DNA of 64,000 bases. Source: a virus. The stretch lies in the IMG/VR virus record IMGVR_UViG_3300042351_000704, positions 45,552 through 109,551 of that record. One strand, written 5' to 3'. How positions within the stretch are numbered: the first letter of the stretch is position 1; the number at the start of each line of letters is the position of its first letter. The notes under the pieces were generated by a model. The model searched no databases. It was not told where the DNA came from and saw only the letters and a program-made list of their open reading frames with translations. Both the position numbers and the translations under genes were made by a program. Shown here one piece after another: positions 46,018 to 53,651 of the stretch.

Positions 46018-46701
46018 TTAGTTTTCGTAAGCAAGGATTGATTGTCTTACCAGCTCCAGATCGTTGACAATCTCGAAGTCAGGGAACATATCCTTGGGTG
46101 CCTTGCAGGTGTTTTCACCATTGTTGCGGGTTTCAAAAACGTGGCGGATGTTACCGTCCTTGTCTTTTTTCACTTTGCCAAATAATACCACGGAGAACAA
46201 GCCTTCTAGTGTGAGCTTTTCGTCCACCATTTTACCGATGGTTTTAGCTTTGAACTTGCGCTTGCCTTCCATGTCAGTGGATTCTTCTGCATGGGTTAAA
46301 AAGAATACCATCAGATCATCTCTGAGGTCTTTAGGCATACGAGCGATGCGGGCCAGATGGGCACCGATCTGCGTAAACTTCTCATAGCCTTTCTCGTCTA
46401 CACGGTCAAAGAACTCAAAAGAGCTCATATACTGAAAGTCATCAATAATGAGGTTCTTGATCTCTTTGCGTTTTTCATTTACATACTTAATGCATGCCTC
46501 TATATTCTGAGGAGAGTTTCCATAGTACATATTACCCTGGGGATTGTCTTTACCCCAGATTGTATACTTCTTCTTCCATCCCTTGAAGGGGAGGGCTTTA
46601 TTAGCTACATTGATAATGAATGTTTCTGCCGGATTCAGGTTTTCAATTGCTGTGGATTTACCTGCACCGGATTCTGCGATCACGAGGATTCCGTTTGCCA
46701 T
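46018..46701 (-). CDS. Sak4-like RecA-fold ATPase (227 aa)
   Basis: GILVIAESGAGKSTAIENL is the Walker A loop and KNLIIDDFQYMSSFEF the Walker B. VFFLTHAEES is the sensor-like strand. Size and arrangement match phage Sak4-type single-strand annealing/recombination ATPases. It probably promotes strand annealing with the SSB-like protein encoded next to it and the PD-(D/E)XK nuclease. A gene gap of 2 bp links it to the gene before it. Confidence 0.75.
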   Translation of the reverse strand: MANGILVIAESGAGKSTAIENLNPAETFIINVANKALPFKGWKKKYTIWGKDNPQGNMYYGNSPQNIEACIKYVNEKRKEIKNLIIDDFQYMSSFEFFDRVDEKGYEKFTQIGAHLARIARMPKDLRDDLMVFFLTHAEESTDMEGKRKFKAKTIGKMVDEKLTLEGLFSVVLFGKVKKDKDGNIRHVFETRNNGENTCKAPKDMFPDFEIVNDLELVRQSILAYEN

Positions 46702-46703
46702 AG

Positions 46704-47336
46704 TTAAAATGGAGGTTTATTGTTCTGGGTAACGAGTCTGTTAACCCAGTCTTTTGAACTGACAGGCTGCCTGGTCTGAATCGCGATGTAGTCTCTAAGG
46801 GTCATTTCTGAATAGGGTACATCAGGCTCAGCTACCGGGGCCTGTGGTTTAGAAGTAAAGAGCTGCTGAGGTTTTGGTTCAACCGGTGCTGTATTCTTAG
46901 AAAAGAATCGGTCGTTGCTGAGAACGGCTGAGTCTTTAGAGATAGCTACCGATTGCGCGTTAACAAGCCTGAGCTCGTCTACGGGAACTAGATAGGATGT
47001 TCCTTTCTCGTTCATCTCATACTCTTCTTCAAAGTTGTCGTTACGGGCAATCCGATACACTTTGCGGTCGTTTTCCATTGGATCTAAATCCCTGGTGACC
47101 AGTTCAAAGAAAAATCCTTTGTCCTTCTTGAACTCTGAAGCAAACACTCCTACGACATAGCGTCCATGACGGTCGTAGAAAGCCATCTTCATGTTGAAGT
47201 CCAACGGTGAAATACCCAGGTCACCGATCAGCGGCATATGGTATGCACGGATCTGATCAAGCTTCTGTTTCTTCCATTCTTTGGGGTTGCCGTACCTGTC
47301 TACTTCGGGTTGTTGTAGTACGTTTTCGTTTGACAT
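46704..47336 (-). CDS. Hypothetical replication-module protein (210 aa)
   Basis: The start MSNENVLQQPEVDRYG at 47336 is chosen because the longer reading from 47441 overlaps the helicase gene. The N-terminal half is mixed alpha/beta (MAFYDRHGRYVVGVFASEF); the C-terminal part is a Pro/Lys/Gln linker ending in a short helical region (YSEMTLRDYIAIQTR), like a tail that docks to a partner. Lies between helicase and Sak4-like ATPase, so a helicase loader or replication accessory role is possible. No family recognised. Confidence 0.5.
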   Translation of the reverse strand: MSNENVLQQPEVDRYGNPKEWKKQKLDQIRAYHMPLIGDLGISPLDFNMKMAFYDRHGRYVVGVFASEFKKDKGFFFELVTRDLDPMENDRKVYRIARNDNFEEEYEMNEKGTSYLVPVDELRLVNAQSVAISKDSAVLSNDRFFSKNTAPVEPKPQQLFTSKPQAPVAEPDVPYSEMTLRDYIAIQTRQPVSSKDWVNRLVTQNNKPPF

Positions 47337-47349
47337 TGTACGTTGATTT

Positions 47350-48423
47350 TTAAAGTTCTTCTCCAACATCAGCCGATATAGGTCTGCGTCCTCCGTTACC
47401 GGAAGGATTACCAGATGCACGGCTTTGATTAAATGGCACATAGTTGGAGCCTCCTTGTGCCATCTGTGGTTCTACGGTCTCAATCATGCGCTGCCTGTTA
47501 AACTCCGCATCAAAGAACAGGACGTTGTCGTCACTGCCTCCGTTACGGGCTTTTAAGATGTGCAGGAAGATCTGGTTCTTGTGCGTGATCCATTTCTTGG
47601 GACCGTAAAGATTGATGTTAGCTCTGAAGGGACGGTTAACAGCGACCACCATGTCTGAAGATTGCATCAGGGCGTCACCGCCAAAGATGTCACCGGACGT
47701 GGGATAGTTTGCCACCTGACCCGGATGGGTGCGGGAAGCTTCTTCCATAGTGCGGTTCATCTGTGTAATCATCAGTACGATGATAGGTAGTTCGTTCTTA
47801 AGCTGCATCAGCATTTCCGCTGTGTTGTATAAGACATCAAACTTGTCCTTGTCACCGGTTCCTTTCTTGATCAGCCAGCTGTGATCAATCGTTACCACCA
47901 TGGGTTTTGCTCCCATAGCTTCGTAGTAATACCGGATGGCCTTTTCTATTTCCGGTACAGGGATAGGCTTCTTAATAAGCTTACGCTGCACACCGGTCTT
48001 TTCCAGGGCCACTGTATCTGCCAGATGTTTTTGCATTTGTCCGTATACAAAATCATCCAGTTGTTTATAAGAGCTGAGGACATGGTTGTAATCCATGGCC
48101 ACTTCAGCTGCAAACTGACGCGCTGCATACTGTTTGTCACCCATCTCAAACTGGAACTCCAGGATAGAAAAATCCTGGTCAGGATTGTGAAGGCGTGACT
48201 CCCTCAGTATCTGGGAGACTATCATGGTCTTACCGGAACCAGGTCTAGCTCCAATAGTGAGCATCGATCCCCATTCCAGTCCACCTATACCGGCATAATT
48301 CAGCCCGGTCCAGGGAGTCTTGAAAGACTTTACCCGGCCTGTTCTGCGGTCGTCTATATAACGGAGACCTTCTGCAAGGACCTCCGACATGTTTTTTGCC
48401 CCATAGGGCATAGTTGTACTCAT
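47350..48423 (-). CDS. SF4 replicative helicase, DnaB-like (357 aa)
   Basis: SMLTIGARPGSGKTMIVSQI is Walker A; MVVTIDHSWLIKKG holds the Walker B aspartate; VLMITQMNRTMEEASRTHP carries the Q-loop typical of SF4; and an arginine-containing LHILKARNGG segment fits the arginine finger. It lacks the N-terminal primase-interacting domain of full DnaB, like many compact phage helicases. The start overlaps the upstream stop as ATGA. An internal ATG four codons later also has good context. Confidence 0.85.
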   Translation of the reverse strand: MSTTMPYGAKNMSEVLAEGLRYIDDRRTGRVKSFKTPWTGLNYAGIGGLEWGSMLTIGARPGSGKTMIVSQILRESRLHNPDQDFSILEFQFEMGDKQYAARQFAAEVAMDYNHVLSSYKQLDDFVYGQMQKHLADTVALEKTGVQRKLIKKPIPVPEIEKAIRYYYEAMGAKPMVVTIDHSWLIKKGTGDKDKFDVLYNTAEMLMQLKNELPIIVLMITQMNRTMEEASRTHPGQVANYPTSGDIFGGDALMQSSDMVVAVNRPFRANINLYGPKKWITHKNQIFLHILKARNGGSDDNVLFFDAEFNRQRMIETVEPQMAQGGSNYVPFNQSRASGNPSGNGGRRPISADVGEEL

Positions 48424-48626
48424 AGCTCTCGGTTAAAAACCTTCTCTATAATAGTCTCTGCCGAGGCGATGCTTTCCTGGCAGCCCATATAGTAGGCCTT
48501 GTTCATCATTTGTTCTATCGCTTGTGAAAAACCGTTCAGCTTTATGATCCGTAGATCATCGCTGCCGGGTAGAGCTACGGTCACCTGTTCAAACAAATCT
48601 TTAACGTCCTGTTCGTGAAGGGTCAT
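48420..48626 (-). CDS. Hypothetical helical protein (68 aa)
   Basis: Two helices, acidic (TLHEQDVKDLFEQVTVALPG; IEQMMNKAYYMGCQESIAS). No family recognised. It starts 22 nt below a promoter/operator copy at 48643-48663 and its stop overlaps the helicase start as ATGA, so it leads the helicase transcript. A small helicase partner is possible. Confidence 0.5.
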   Translation of the reverse strand: MTLHEQDVKDLFEQVTVALPGSDDLRIIKLNGFSQAIEQMMNKAYYMGCQESIASAETIIEKVFNREL

Positions 48627-48807
48627 CTAGTCTCAATTTTTGGATTGTAAATATAGAGAACTTCATGCATAAAACAACAGTAAGTTCTATAAAAATATAT
48701 CTTACAGCTGATACCTCTACAATTAAGTTATCTATAATAACCCAGGTTACCAAAGAAAATAGCAGGCTGATGATTAGCCGGTGTATACCTTTTTCTGTAC
48801 GTGACAT
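48601..48807 (-). CDS. Small membrane protein (68 aa)
   Basis: Two hydrophobic segments (LIISLLFSLVTWVIIDNLIV and YIFIELTVVLCMKFSIF) with a basic start and an Arg-rich tail. The ATG at 48807 lies 3 nt after the stop of the preceding gene. The 3' end overlaps the next gene by 26 bp and contains that gene's promoter element. A + strand ORF over the same bases was judged a shadow. Function unknown. Confidence 0.5.
   Translation of the reverse strand: MSRTEKGIHRLIISLLFSLVTWVIIDNLIVEVSAVRYIFIELTVVLCMKFSIFTIQKLRLDDPSRTGR
48643..48663 (-). promoter_or_regulatory. Promoter/operator element (AAGTTCTC TATATTTA)
   Basis: On the - strand AAGTTCTC is followed directly by TATATTTA, one base from the TAnnTTTG box, 22 nt before the ATG at 48626. 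Layout matches the copy at 41725-41747 (AAGTTCTC with no gap). It lies inside the coding end of the small membrane protein gene. Confidence 0.55.
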
Positions 48808-48810
48808 TCA

Positions 48811-49404
48811 TTACGGGTTAAAAGGTTGTTCTTTAAAGACGATATCTGGATCGTCCTGAAGCAGCTGACAGTAATCTGCCAGGGTAGACTTTACAGTCTT
48901 GGTTTTAGGGTCGGTCTTTTGTATAAAGTAAGAGCTGGTGGCCATAAACTTAAGGTTATCCTTAAGCTTGATAAACTTGTAATAGTTAGTGGCTTCATGG
49001 ATCAGGGGCCAGTCAAAGTTTGGATAGGCTTTAAAGAACCAGATAAACTTGATCTTGAGCTCCTCGATGTTCTGGCGCGCCACTTCACCTGTAGGCAGTA
49101 ACCCTGTAGGGAAGATGTCACGGTAAGTCTTTATCTGTTGTAAGAAATCATCACCGAGTACATCAGTAGTCACTTTCTTCTTAGTCTTAACCAGGAAGGT
49201 TTCAAAATCATCCAGTACTGTGAGTGCCTGCTCGGTAACAATACCTTCCGGACTCAACAGTCCCAGGGATTTAGCCAGTGCTCGCTCTGCATCTATGTCT
49301 ATAATGGGGGAAGGAGCTATACGGTTCCTGGTGCAATCAAGAAAGTAAAGCATGTTGGGACTCATCTGGTACTTGATAAGCGACTTCCAAAGCTGGTGAC
49401 TCAT
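48811..49404 (-). CDS. Hypothetical replication-module protein (197 aa)
   Basis: No family recognised. Alpha-helical, Lys-rich, with a central aromatic part (LKIKFIWFFKAYPNFDWPL). It follows the DnaA-like gene, overlapping it by 68 bp if it starts at 49404 (AAACCATG context) or by 29 bp if it starts at the internal MSPNMLYFLDC (49365). A partner of the DnaA-like protein is suggested by position only. Confidence 0.5.
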   Translation of the reverse strand: MSHQLWKSLIKYQMSPNMLYFLDCTRNRIAPSPIIDIDAERALAKSLGLLSPEGIVTEQALTVLDDFETFLVKTKKKVTTDVLGDDFLQQIKTYRDIFPTGLLPTGEVARQNIEELKIKFIWFFKAYPNFDWPLIHEATNYYKFIKLKDNLKFMATSSYFIQKTDPKTKTVKSTLADYCQLLQDDPDIVFKEQPFNP

Positions 49405-49834
49405 GGTTTTGTTTTATATAGGTGAGGATACTGTAATACTTCTCGCGGAAGCTGTCTGATGTTTCCATCAGGATACCAAACATGTGGATGTTGTGCACGA
49501 TTGTGGTGTGATCCCGGCCACCTAAGAATTCACCTACTCTTTCACAAGTGTACTTCATGGTGCGGGCAATGTACACGAACATCATACGCAGTTCTACCAA
49601 ATCCCTTTTCCGTGACTTGCTGCCCAAAGGGACTTTTTTGCCAAACCGGACGGGTAAAAAGGAGTCAAAGTATGACTCTAAAGTCTCAAGACTCATCAGT
49701 GGAATTCCATACTCATCCACCGTAATCTTGGTTAACACAATGGGGTCATAGCCCATTTTTAGCCTGAACTTGTTCTTAAACTCAACGATGAGCTTCTTTT
49801 CCAAGGTCGAGGCATAGATTGCGGATTCTATCAT
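49337..49834 (-). CDS. DnaA domain IV-like protein (165 aa)
   Basis: The stretch RKRDLVELRMMFVYIARTM and, close to it, GEFLGGRDHTTIVHNI are the DNA-binding helix-turn-helix and signature of domain IV of the replication initiator DnaA. No AAA+ domain is present, so it is a stand-alone DNA-binding domain, perhaps binding DnaA boxes to start phage replication or to block host initiation. First gene of the long - strand module, 24 nt below a promoter-like box. Confidence 0.8.
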   Translation of the reverse strand: MIESAIYASTLEKKLIVEFKNKFRLKMGYDPIVLTKITVDEYGIPLMSLETLESYFDSFLPVRFGKKVPLGSKSRKRDLVELRMMFVYIARTMKYTCERVGEFLGGRDHTTIVHNIHMFGILMETSDSFREKYYSILTYIKQNHESPALEVAYQVPDESQHALLS

Positions 49835-49857
49835 ATACCTGAGATTATTTACTTGTG

Positions 49858-49879
49858 CAAATGTATTGAAAGTTCTACA
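49858..49879 (-). promoter_or_regulatory. Divergent control region, - facing promoter (TACATTTG)
   Basis: On the - strand TACATTTG (a TAnnTTTG match) lies 24 nt before the DnaA-like start at 49834, directly below TGTAGAACTTT, the inverse of the AAGTTCTACA box. It should drive the entire replication module. The surrounding 122 bp is AT-rich and has three copies of the box in total. Confidence 0.6.
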
Positions 49880-49911
49880 AAAAGTAGTATATTATATTGT
49901 AGAGTGTTTAG

Positions 49912-49930
49912 AAGTTCTACAGTATTTTTT
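49912..49930 (+). promoter_or_regulatory. Divergent control region, + facing promoter (AAGTTCTACAG TATTTTTT)
   Basis: AAGTTCTACAGTAT is identical over 14 bases to the HNH promoter on the other strand, then TTTTTTC replaces ATTTG. It lies 27 nt before the ATG at 49957 and should drive the adhesin/lysis/exported-protein block. With the - facing copy this makes a two-way switch between modules. Confidence 0.55.
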
Positions 49931-49956
49931 CTTTATATATCCTAACCTTACTTGCC

Positions 49957-50691
49957 ATGGCAAAAAAGTTTTACGCCCAGACAGACGCCCTAGGTTTCCC
50001 TATTCCGGGTACCATGATGTCACATATAGAAGTTCCTGTAGTTGATAACATATTGGAAATCACTACAAATATGCATCTTCCAGCTCATCCTGGGGGTCTT
50101 AGATACTACATACGCCTGGACGAGAAAGGGGCTATTTTACCTAATAGCCTGTTTATTCACTTTGATGTGATTGATCAGTCAGATGTAGTTAGCCTGCAAC
50201 AACCAAATGTAGTAATCTACACAGTTGGCCAGTCAGCATTGGGTGGTGTAATAGCCTACATTTTACAGCCAGGTGATGCTGGATATGATCCTAATGTACA
50301 GCACGGTTTGGTAACTACCAGTGGGAATGTGGATACCGGAGCTATATGGGGTTGTGTTGGAACTGCTATTCCTGGCGCTGCTGGTACAGCTATAGGAACT
50401 GGTTACCAAAATACACTGGACATAGTAGCTGGATGTAATTTTCCTTTTAGTGCAGCTGCCATCTGTAATGATTTAGACGAAGGTGGTTATACAGACTGGT
50501 TCTTACCTAGTAAAGATGAATTAAACAAGCTATACCTTAACAGAACACCTATCGGTGGCTTTGTTTCTTTCTACTTAAGTTCTACAGAAGCTGGTGATGA
50601 TACAGCGTGGGGTCAAAACTTTACCAATGGTGTACAGTTTGGCTATCCAAAAGATCAACCAATGTTTGTAAGAGCAATTAGAACTTACTAA
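49957..50691 (+). CDS. DUF1566 (Lcl-type) adhesin-like protein (244 aa)
   Basis: The C-terminal part has the DUF1566 signature: GYDPNVQHGLVTTS, then ICNDLDEGGYTDWFLPSKDE and a final AWGQNFTNGVQ and VRAIRTY. This lectin-like fold is widespread in bacterial surface proteins and in phage tail fibre or receptor-binding proteins. The N-terminal 100 residues (AKKFYAQTDALGFPIPG) look like a virion attachment part. It leads the + block, so it may be a host-recognition protein. No collagen-like or chaperone part was seen. Confidence 0.7.
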   Translation: MAKKFYAQTDALGFPIPGTMMSHIEVPVVDNILEITTNMHLPAHPGGLRYYIRLDEKGAILPNSLFIHFDVIDQSDVVSLQQPNVVIYTVGQSALGGVIAYILQPGDAGYDPNVQHGLVTTSGNVDTGAIWGCVGTAIPGAAGTAIGTGYQNTLDIVAGCNFPFSAAAICNDLDEGGYTDWFLPSKDELNKLYLNRTPIGGFVSFYLSSTEAGDDTAWGQNFTNGVQFGYPKDQPMFVRAIRTY

Positions 50692-50707
50692 ACCCACCTT
50701 CTAAGCA

Positions 50708-51031
50708 ATGGCATCACCACTTTTAGACAAGATCAAACTCTATTTGTTTCCTGGTCTGGCTTCTTTATTAGGGCTACTGATCTGGACTGCGGTGAACGAT
50801 GTAAAACAAGAACTAAAAGCTGTACGTGAGGACATGAAAATCCTGATGGCACAGTCTAACATAGATAAGACACGTATCGATAACCTTGAACGTGTGGTAT
50901 ATGGGAACATGACGACCAACCGTCTTCCTGAAAAAAAGCCTGCAGCCCAACCTGCATTCCTGCAGATCATCGCGGTAAAGCCCGAAGATCGCATCAGCCC
51001 TCAAGCAGATCCTGCTAAAAGAGCACTTTAA
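50708..51031 (+). CDS. Membrane-anchored coiled-coil protein (107 aa)
   Basis: One N-terminal transmembrane helix (LYLFPGLASLLGLLIWTAV), then a coiled coil (VKQELKAVREDMKILMAQ) and a Pro-rich tail. This is the layout of Rz-like spanins or small holin partners, and it sits in the lysis cassette. No lipobox. Which role it has cannot be told. Confidence 0.55.
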   Translation: MASPLLDKIKLYLFPGLASLLGLLIWTAVNDVKQELKAVREDMKILMAQSNIDKTRIDNLERVVYGNMTTNRLPEKKPAAQPAFLQIIAVKPEDRISPQADPAKRAL

Positions 51032-51042
51032 AAAATCAACAT

Positions 51043-51297
51043 ATGACCTTTAAACAATGGGTCCTCGACTTGTTAAAAGACGAGAGGGGGGCCACATCTA
51101 TCAAACCGGTAGTGGCTTTGGCGTGTACTATATTTCTTTGTCTCGCCCTTGTTGCAAACGCTTTTAACCGCACAGGTATATCACCATCTGACGCTTTGGT
51201 AGATGCCGTGATGTATGTATGTATCGCAGCCATGATTGGAGACACCGGTGATAAGTTCTCCTTACGTAAAAAACAAGAAAAACCTGAAGATGAATAG
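51043..51297 (+). CDS. Probable holin (84 aa)
   Basis: Two hydrophobic helices (VVALACTIFLCLALVANAF and LVDAVMYVCIAAMIGDTG) and a Lys/Glu-rich tail (LRKKQEKPEDE) match a class II holin. It is two genes upstream of the GH19 endolysin with a spanin-like gene between, so it fits a lysis cassette. The start is CATATG, and its end overlaps the next start by 8 bp. Confidence 0.65.
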   Translation: MTFKQWVLDLLKDERGATSIKPVVALACTIFLCLALVANAFNRTGISPSDALVDAVMYVCIAAMIGDTGDKFSLRKKQEKPEDE

Positions 51298-51916
51298 AGT
51301 AATAACCATCATCGTGATTGCTGTTGCAGTCATATTCTTCTTACAGCAAAACGGCTGTAATCCGATGAAGAACTACGGTCCTCCGAAGAGTGACACCATT
51401 ACGGTGCACGATACTGCGTGGAAGATCCACGACAGTTTGATATTCAGAAAGGTCGAGGTGTTAAAGACACTGCCGCCTATTCATGATACACTTCCGCCAC
51501 AGCTGATACCGGATACAAACTATGCTAAGCTTAAAGCTCAGTATGAGCATTTGTTAAACCAGCTTTATGCTATGAATATCTCTATAGATACCCTCAAGCT
51601 GGATACGATCGGTTGGGTTGCTATTACAGACACTGTAGAGCAAAACAAGATCAAAACTCGTTCTTATAAATATAACTACAAGGTTCCTACTATCACCAAG
51701 ACGACCACTATTACACACTATGCTGCTCCTAAAAGACAGATGTATGTAGGTGGAGGTATTGACATGAACTCTACCCTGGGTGTAAATGGCGTACACGGTG
51801 GTTTCCTGTATAAGAACAGGAAGGACCAAATTTTTGGACTAAACATCGGTACCACTGTAAATGGCGGTATCAATTACGGCTTCCAATCATATTGGAAGAT
51901 CAAACTAAAACAATAA
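51290..51916 (+). CDS. Spanin-like anchored protein (208 aa)
   Basis: The start MNRVITIIVIAVAVIF at 51290 gives one signal/anchor helix and an early Cys (QQNGC), which is a weak lipobox candidate. The middle repeats Asp-Thr motifs (HDTAWKIHDS, IPDTNYAKLK) and a coiled-coil part; the end is Gly/Tyr-rich with beta-barrel-like strands (MYVGGGIDMNSTLGVNG). This is the DUF6808-like architecture I associate with Bacteroidota phage spanin or envelope proteins. It overlaps the holin end. Role inferred. Confidence 0.5.
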   Translation: MNRVITIIVIAVAVIFFLQQNGCNPMKNYGPPKSDTITVHDTAWKIHDSLIFRKVEVLKTLPPIHDTLPPQLIPDTNYAKLKAQYEHLLNQLYAMNISIDTLKLDTIGWVAITDTVEQNKIKTRSYKYNYKVPTITKTTTITHYAAPKRQMYVGGGIDMNSTLGVNGVHGGFLYKNRKDQIFGLNIGTTVNGGINYGFQSYWKIKLKQ

Positions 51917-51918
51917 CT

Positions 51919-52206
51919 ATGAAAAAGATCATTGCTATCATTACAAAAATCGTTGCTACTGTAAAGAGCATCGTTGCTATCGTAAAAAAAGCATTAGGAC
52001 TGGTAAAAACCATCACTCCTGAACAAAAGAAAGAAGCTGAAACCATTGTCAAAGATGTTATCAAAGCAGTGGAAGAAGTAAAAGTTAAGCAAGCTGAAGC
52101 TCCTGTTGCACCTAAAGGCAACTTGATACCACTTGAAAGTGCTCCTGCAGCTCCTAAAAAGAAAAAGAAGTACTACAAGCCAAAGGCTAAGAGTAACTCT
52201 CTGTAA
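51919..52206 (+). CDS. Small Lys-rich amphipathic protein (95 aa)
   Basis: The start MKKIIAIITKIVATVKS is chosen as the first ATG after the preceding stop. The first 40 residues are an Ile/Lys-rich amphipathic or membrane helix, followed by an acidic/basic helix and a Lys-rich tail (KKKKKYYKPKAKS). In the lysis cassette it might be a membrane-disrupting peptide or a DNA-binding protein. No family recognised. Confidence 0.45.
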   Translation: MKKIIAIITKIVATVKSIVAIVKKALGLVKTITPEQKKEAETIVKDVIKAVEEVKVKQAEAPVAPKGNLIPLESAPAAPKKKKKYYKPKAKSNSL

Positions 52207-52220
52207 TAAACTTATACTAT

Positions 52221-52838
52221 ATGAATATTGATCGACTAAAGGGACATGTCCCTGACTCTATTATTGCACAAATACCCGGAGTGATGGAGAAGTTTGGTGT
52301 GAACACACCGCTACGACTTTCACACTTCCTGGCACAGTGTGGCCATGAGTCTGGTGGCTTTAGAGTGTTCTCTGAAAACCTGAACTACTCGGCTAAAGGC
52401 CTGGTAGGCATCTTTAAAAAATACTTTAAGCGTGCAGACGGCACTGTAGATGAGCCAAAAGCTGCAGCGTATGCGCGTCAGCCTATTAAAATAGCAAACC
52501 TGGTGTATGGTAACCGTATGGGTAATGGTCCGGAATCATCTGGTGATGGTTACAAATACCGTGGTCGCGGAGCAATCCAGCTGACTGGTAAAAGTAACTA
52601 TACAGCTTTCTTTAAAGCGGCAGGACTTCCACCGGAAACCAATCCGGATGTAGTGAGTACACAGTATGCTTTGTTATCTGCTGCCTGGTTCTGGAGCAGC
52701 AACGGTTTGAATAAACTGGCTGATGGTGGCGCCACTGATGCAGTGGTAACATCTATTACTAAAAGAGTGAACGGTGGCACCATTGGTTTGCCGGACCGTA
52801 TTAAGCACTTTAAAGAATACCACGCATTACTCGTATAA
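52221..52838 (+). CDS. GH19 endolysin (205 aa)
   Basis: CGHESGGF with Glu43 as catalytic acid and ENLNYSAKGL with Glu52, then KYRGRGAIQLTGKSNY, the core of GH19 lysozymes/chitinases. It should cut peptidoglycan at the end of the cycle. No signal peptide, so export relies on the holin. Standard length for a single-domain enzyme. It has the TATATG start context. Confidence 0.9.
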   Translation: MNIDRLKGHVPDSIIAQIPGVMEKFGVNTPLRLSHFLAQCGHESGGFRVFSENLNYSAKGLVGIFKKYFKRADGTVDEPKAAAYARQPIKIANLVYGNRMGNGPESSGDGYKYRGRGAIQLTGKSNYTAFFKAAGLPPETNPDVVSTQYALLSAAWFWSSNGLNKLADGGATDAVVTSITKRVNGGTIGLPDRIKHFKEYHALLV

Positions 52839-52858
52839 CCCTATAAAACATAAAACCA

Positions 52859-52987
52859 ATGGCTGTTAAAAAATCTACAACAGGATCACGTAAAGTTTCC
52901 TTTGGGAAACGAAAAGGAGGCAAGGCTAAAAAGTCTAGCGGACCTAAAGACAAGCCTGTGAAAAAGTATCAAGGACAAGGAAGATAA
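52859..52987 (+). CDS. Small basic protein (42 aa)
   Basis: Reading starts MAVKKSTTGSRKVSFGKR and ends KKYQGQGR before TAA: 13 Lys and 4 Arg of 42 residues, no hydrophobic core, so it is likely to bind nucleic acid or be a virion decoration. The context ACCAATGG is not the usual one. It fills the gap between endolysin and the next gene. I recall similar KYxGQGR tails on small proteins of Bacteroidota phages. Confidence 0.5.
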   Translation: MAVKKSTTGSRKVSFGKRKGGKAKKSSGPKDKPVKKYQGQGR

Positions 52988-53017
52988 TATCTTCCTTTTC
53001 TTTTAATATATAACTCT

Positions 53018-53650
53018 ATGACACTGATTAATCGTATAAAAGAAAAACTGGTACTGATCCCAATCTACCTGGCTCTCACCTGGGTAATACTGGCTGTAAT
53101 ATTCCAGATGTTTATGGTTGGACTTCATTTTGCAGGTCAGGAAGAAACCATCCGCACTATTGTAAACTGGTTTGACTGGAAGTTTGACGGACGTTTTAAG
53201 AACTCTCCCGGTAATATTTGGTACGAAGAGCCTAAAGTGATTCATGTAGGCAGTGTCACTAACGCTGTGGTGGTAGGTCCACTTACCGGCAATCGCAAGC
53301 TAGAGTTTGGTGTGAAGAATGTAATAGAAGAAGTGCTGCAGGATAAAGAATATAACCTGGACAGTACAGCTTCTATGAAACTTACAGCAGAGATTATCTA
53401 CCTGGATGTATTAAAGACAGAGTCAAGTTTTTCTGTGATACATAAAAACAAAGAGTCTGTTGTTATCAGATTAAGGGGTCAATTACTCAAAGATGGTAAG
53501 GTAAAAAAGAAAGCTACCGTTGAAGAGTCTGCAGATGAGATCTCTTTGAGTACACTCGCCATTGACCAGGGCGGTAAGTTCAACCAGCAGAACCTGAGCT
53601 CTGCATTAAAAAAAGCTTCAGAATCTTTAGTTAACAAGTTGATCAACTAA
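53018..53650 (+). CDS. Inner-membrane-anchored protein (210 aa)
   Basis: One N-terminal transmembrane helix (IPIYLALTWVILAVIFQMF), then a soluble alpha/beta domain facing the periplasm (VVVGPLTGNRKLEFGVKN...IYLDVLKTES). The domain's beta pattern and the final LVNKLIN helix are reminiscent of YajG/CsgG-type small domains. It leads a block of exported proteins, so it may anchor or feed them. No family named with confidence. Confidence 0.45.
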   Translation: MTLINRIKEKLVLIPIYLALTWVILAVIFQMFMVGLHFAGQEETIRTIVNWFDWKFDGRFKNSPGNIWYEEPKVIHVGSVTNAVVVGPLTGNRKLEFGVKNVIEEVLQDKEYNLDSTASMKLTAEIIYLDVLKTESSFSVIHKNKESVVIRLRGQLLKDGKVKKKATVEESADEISLSTLAIDQGGKFNQQNLSSALKKASESLVNKLIN

Positions 53651-53651
53651 T

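Noticed and set aside
49835-49956. CRISPR-like repeat from the repeated AGTTCTAC boxes
   Set aside because: Copies are short, unevenly spaced and on both strands; they fit promoter/operator boxes.
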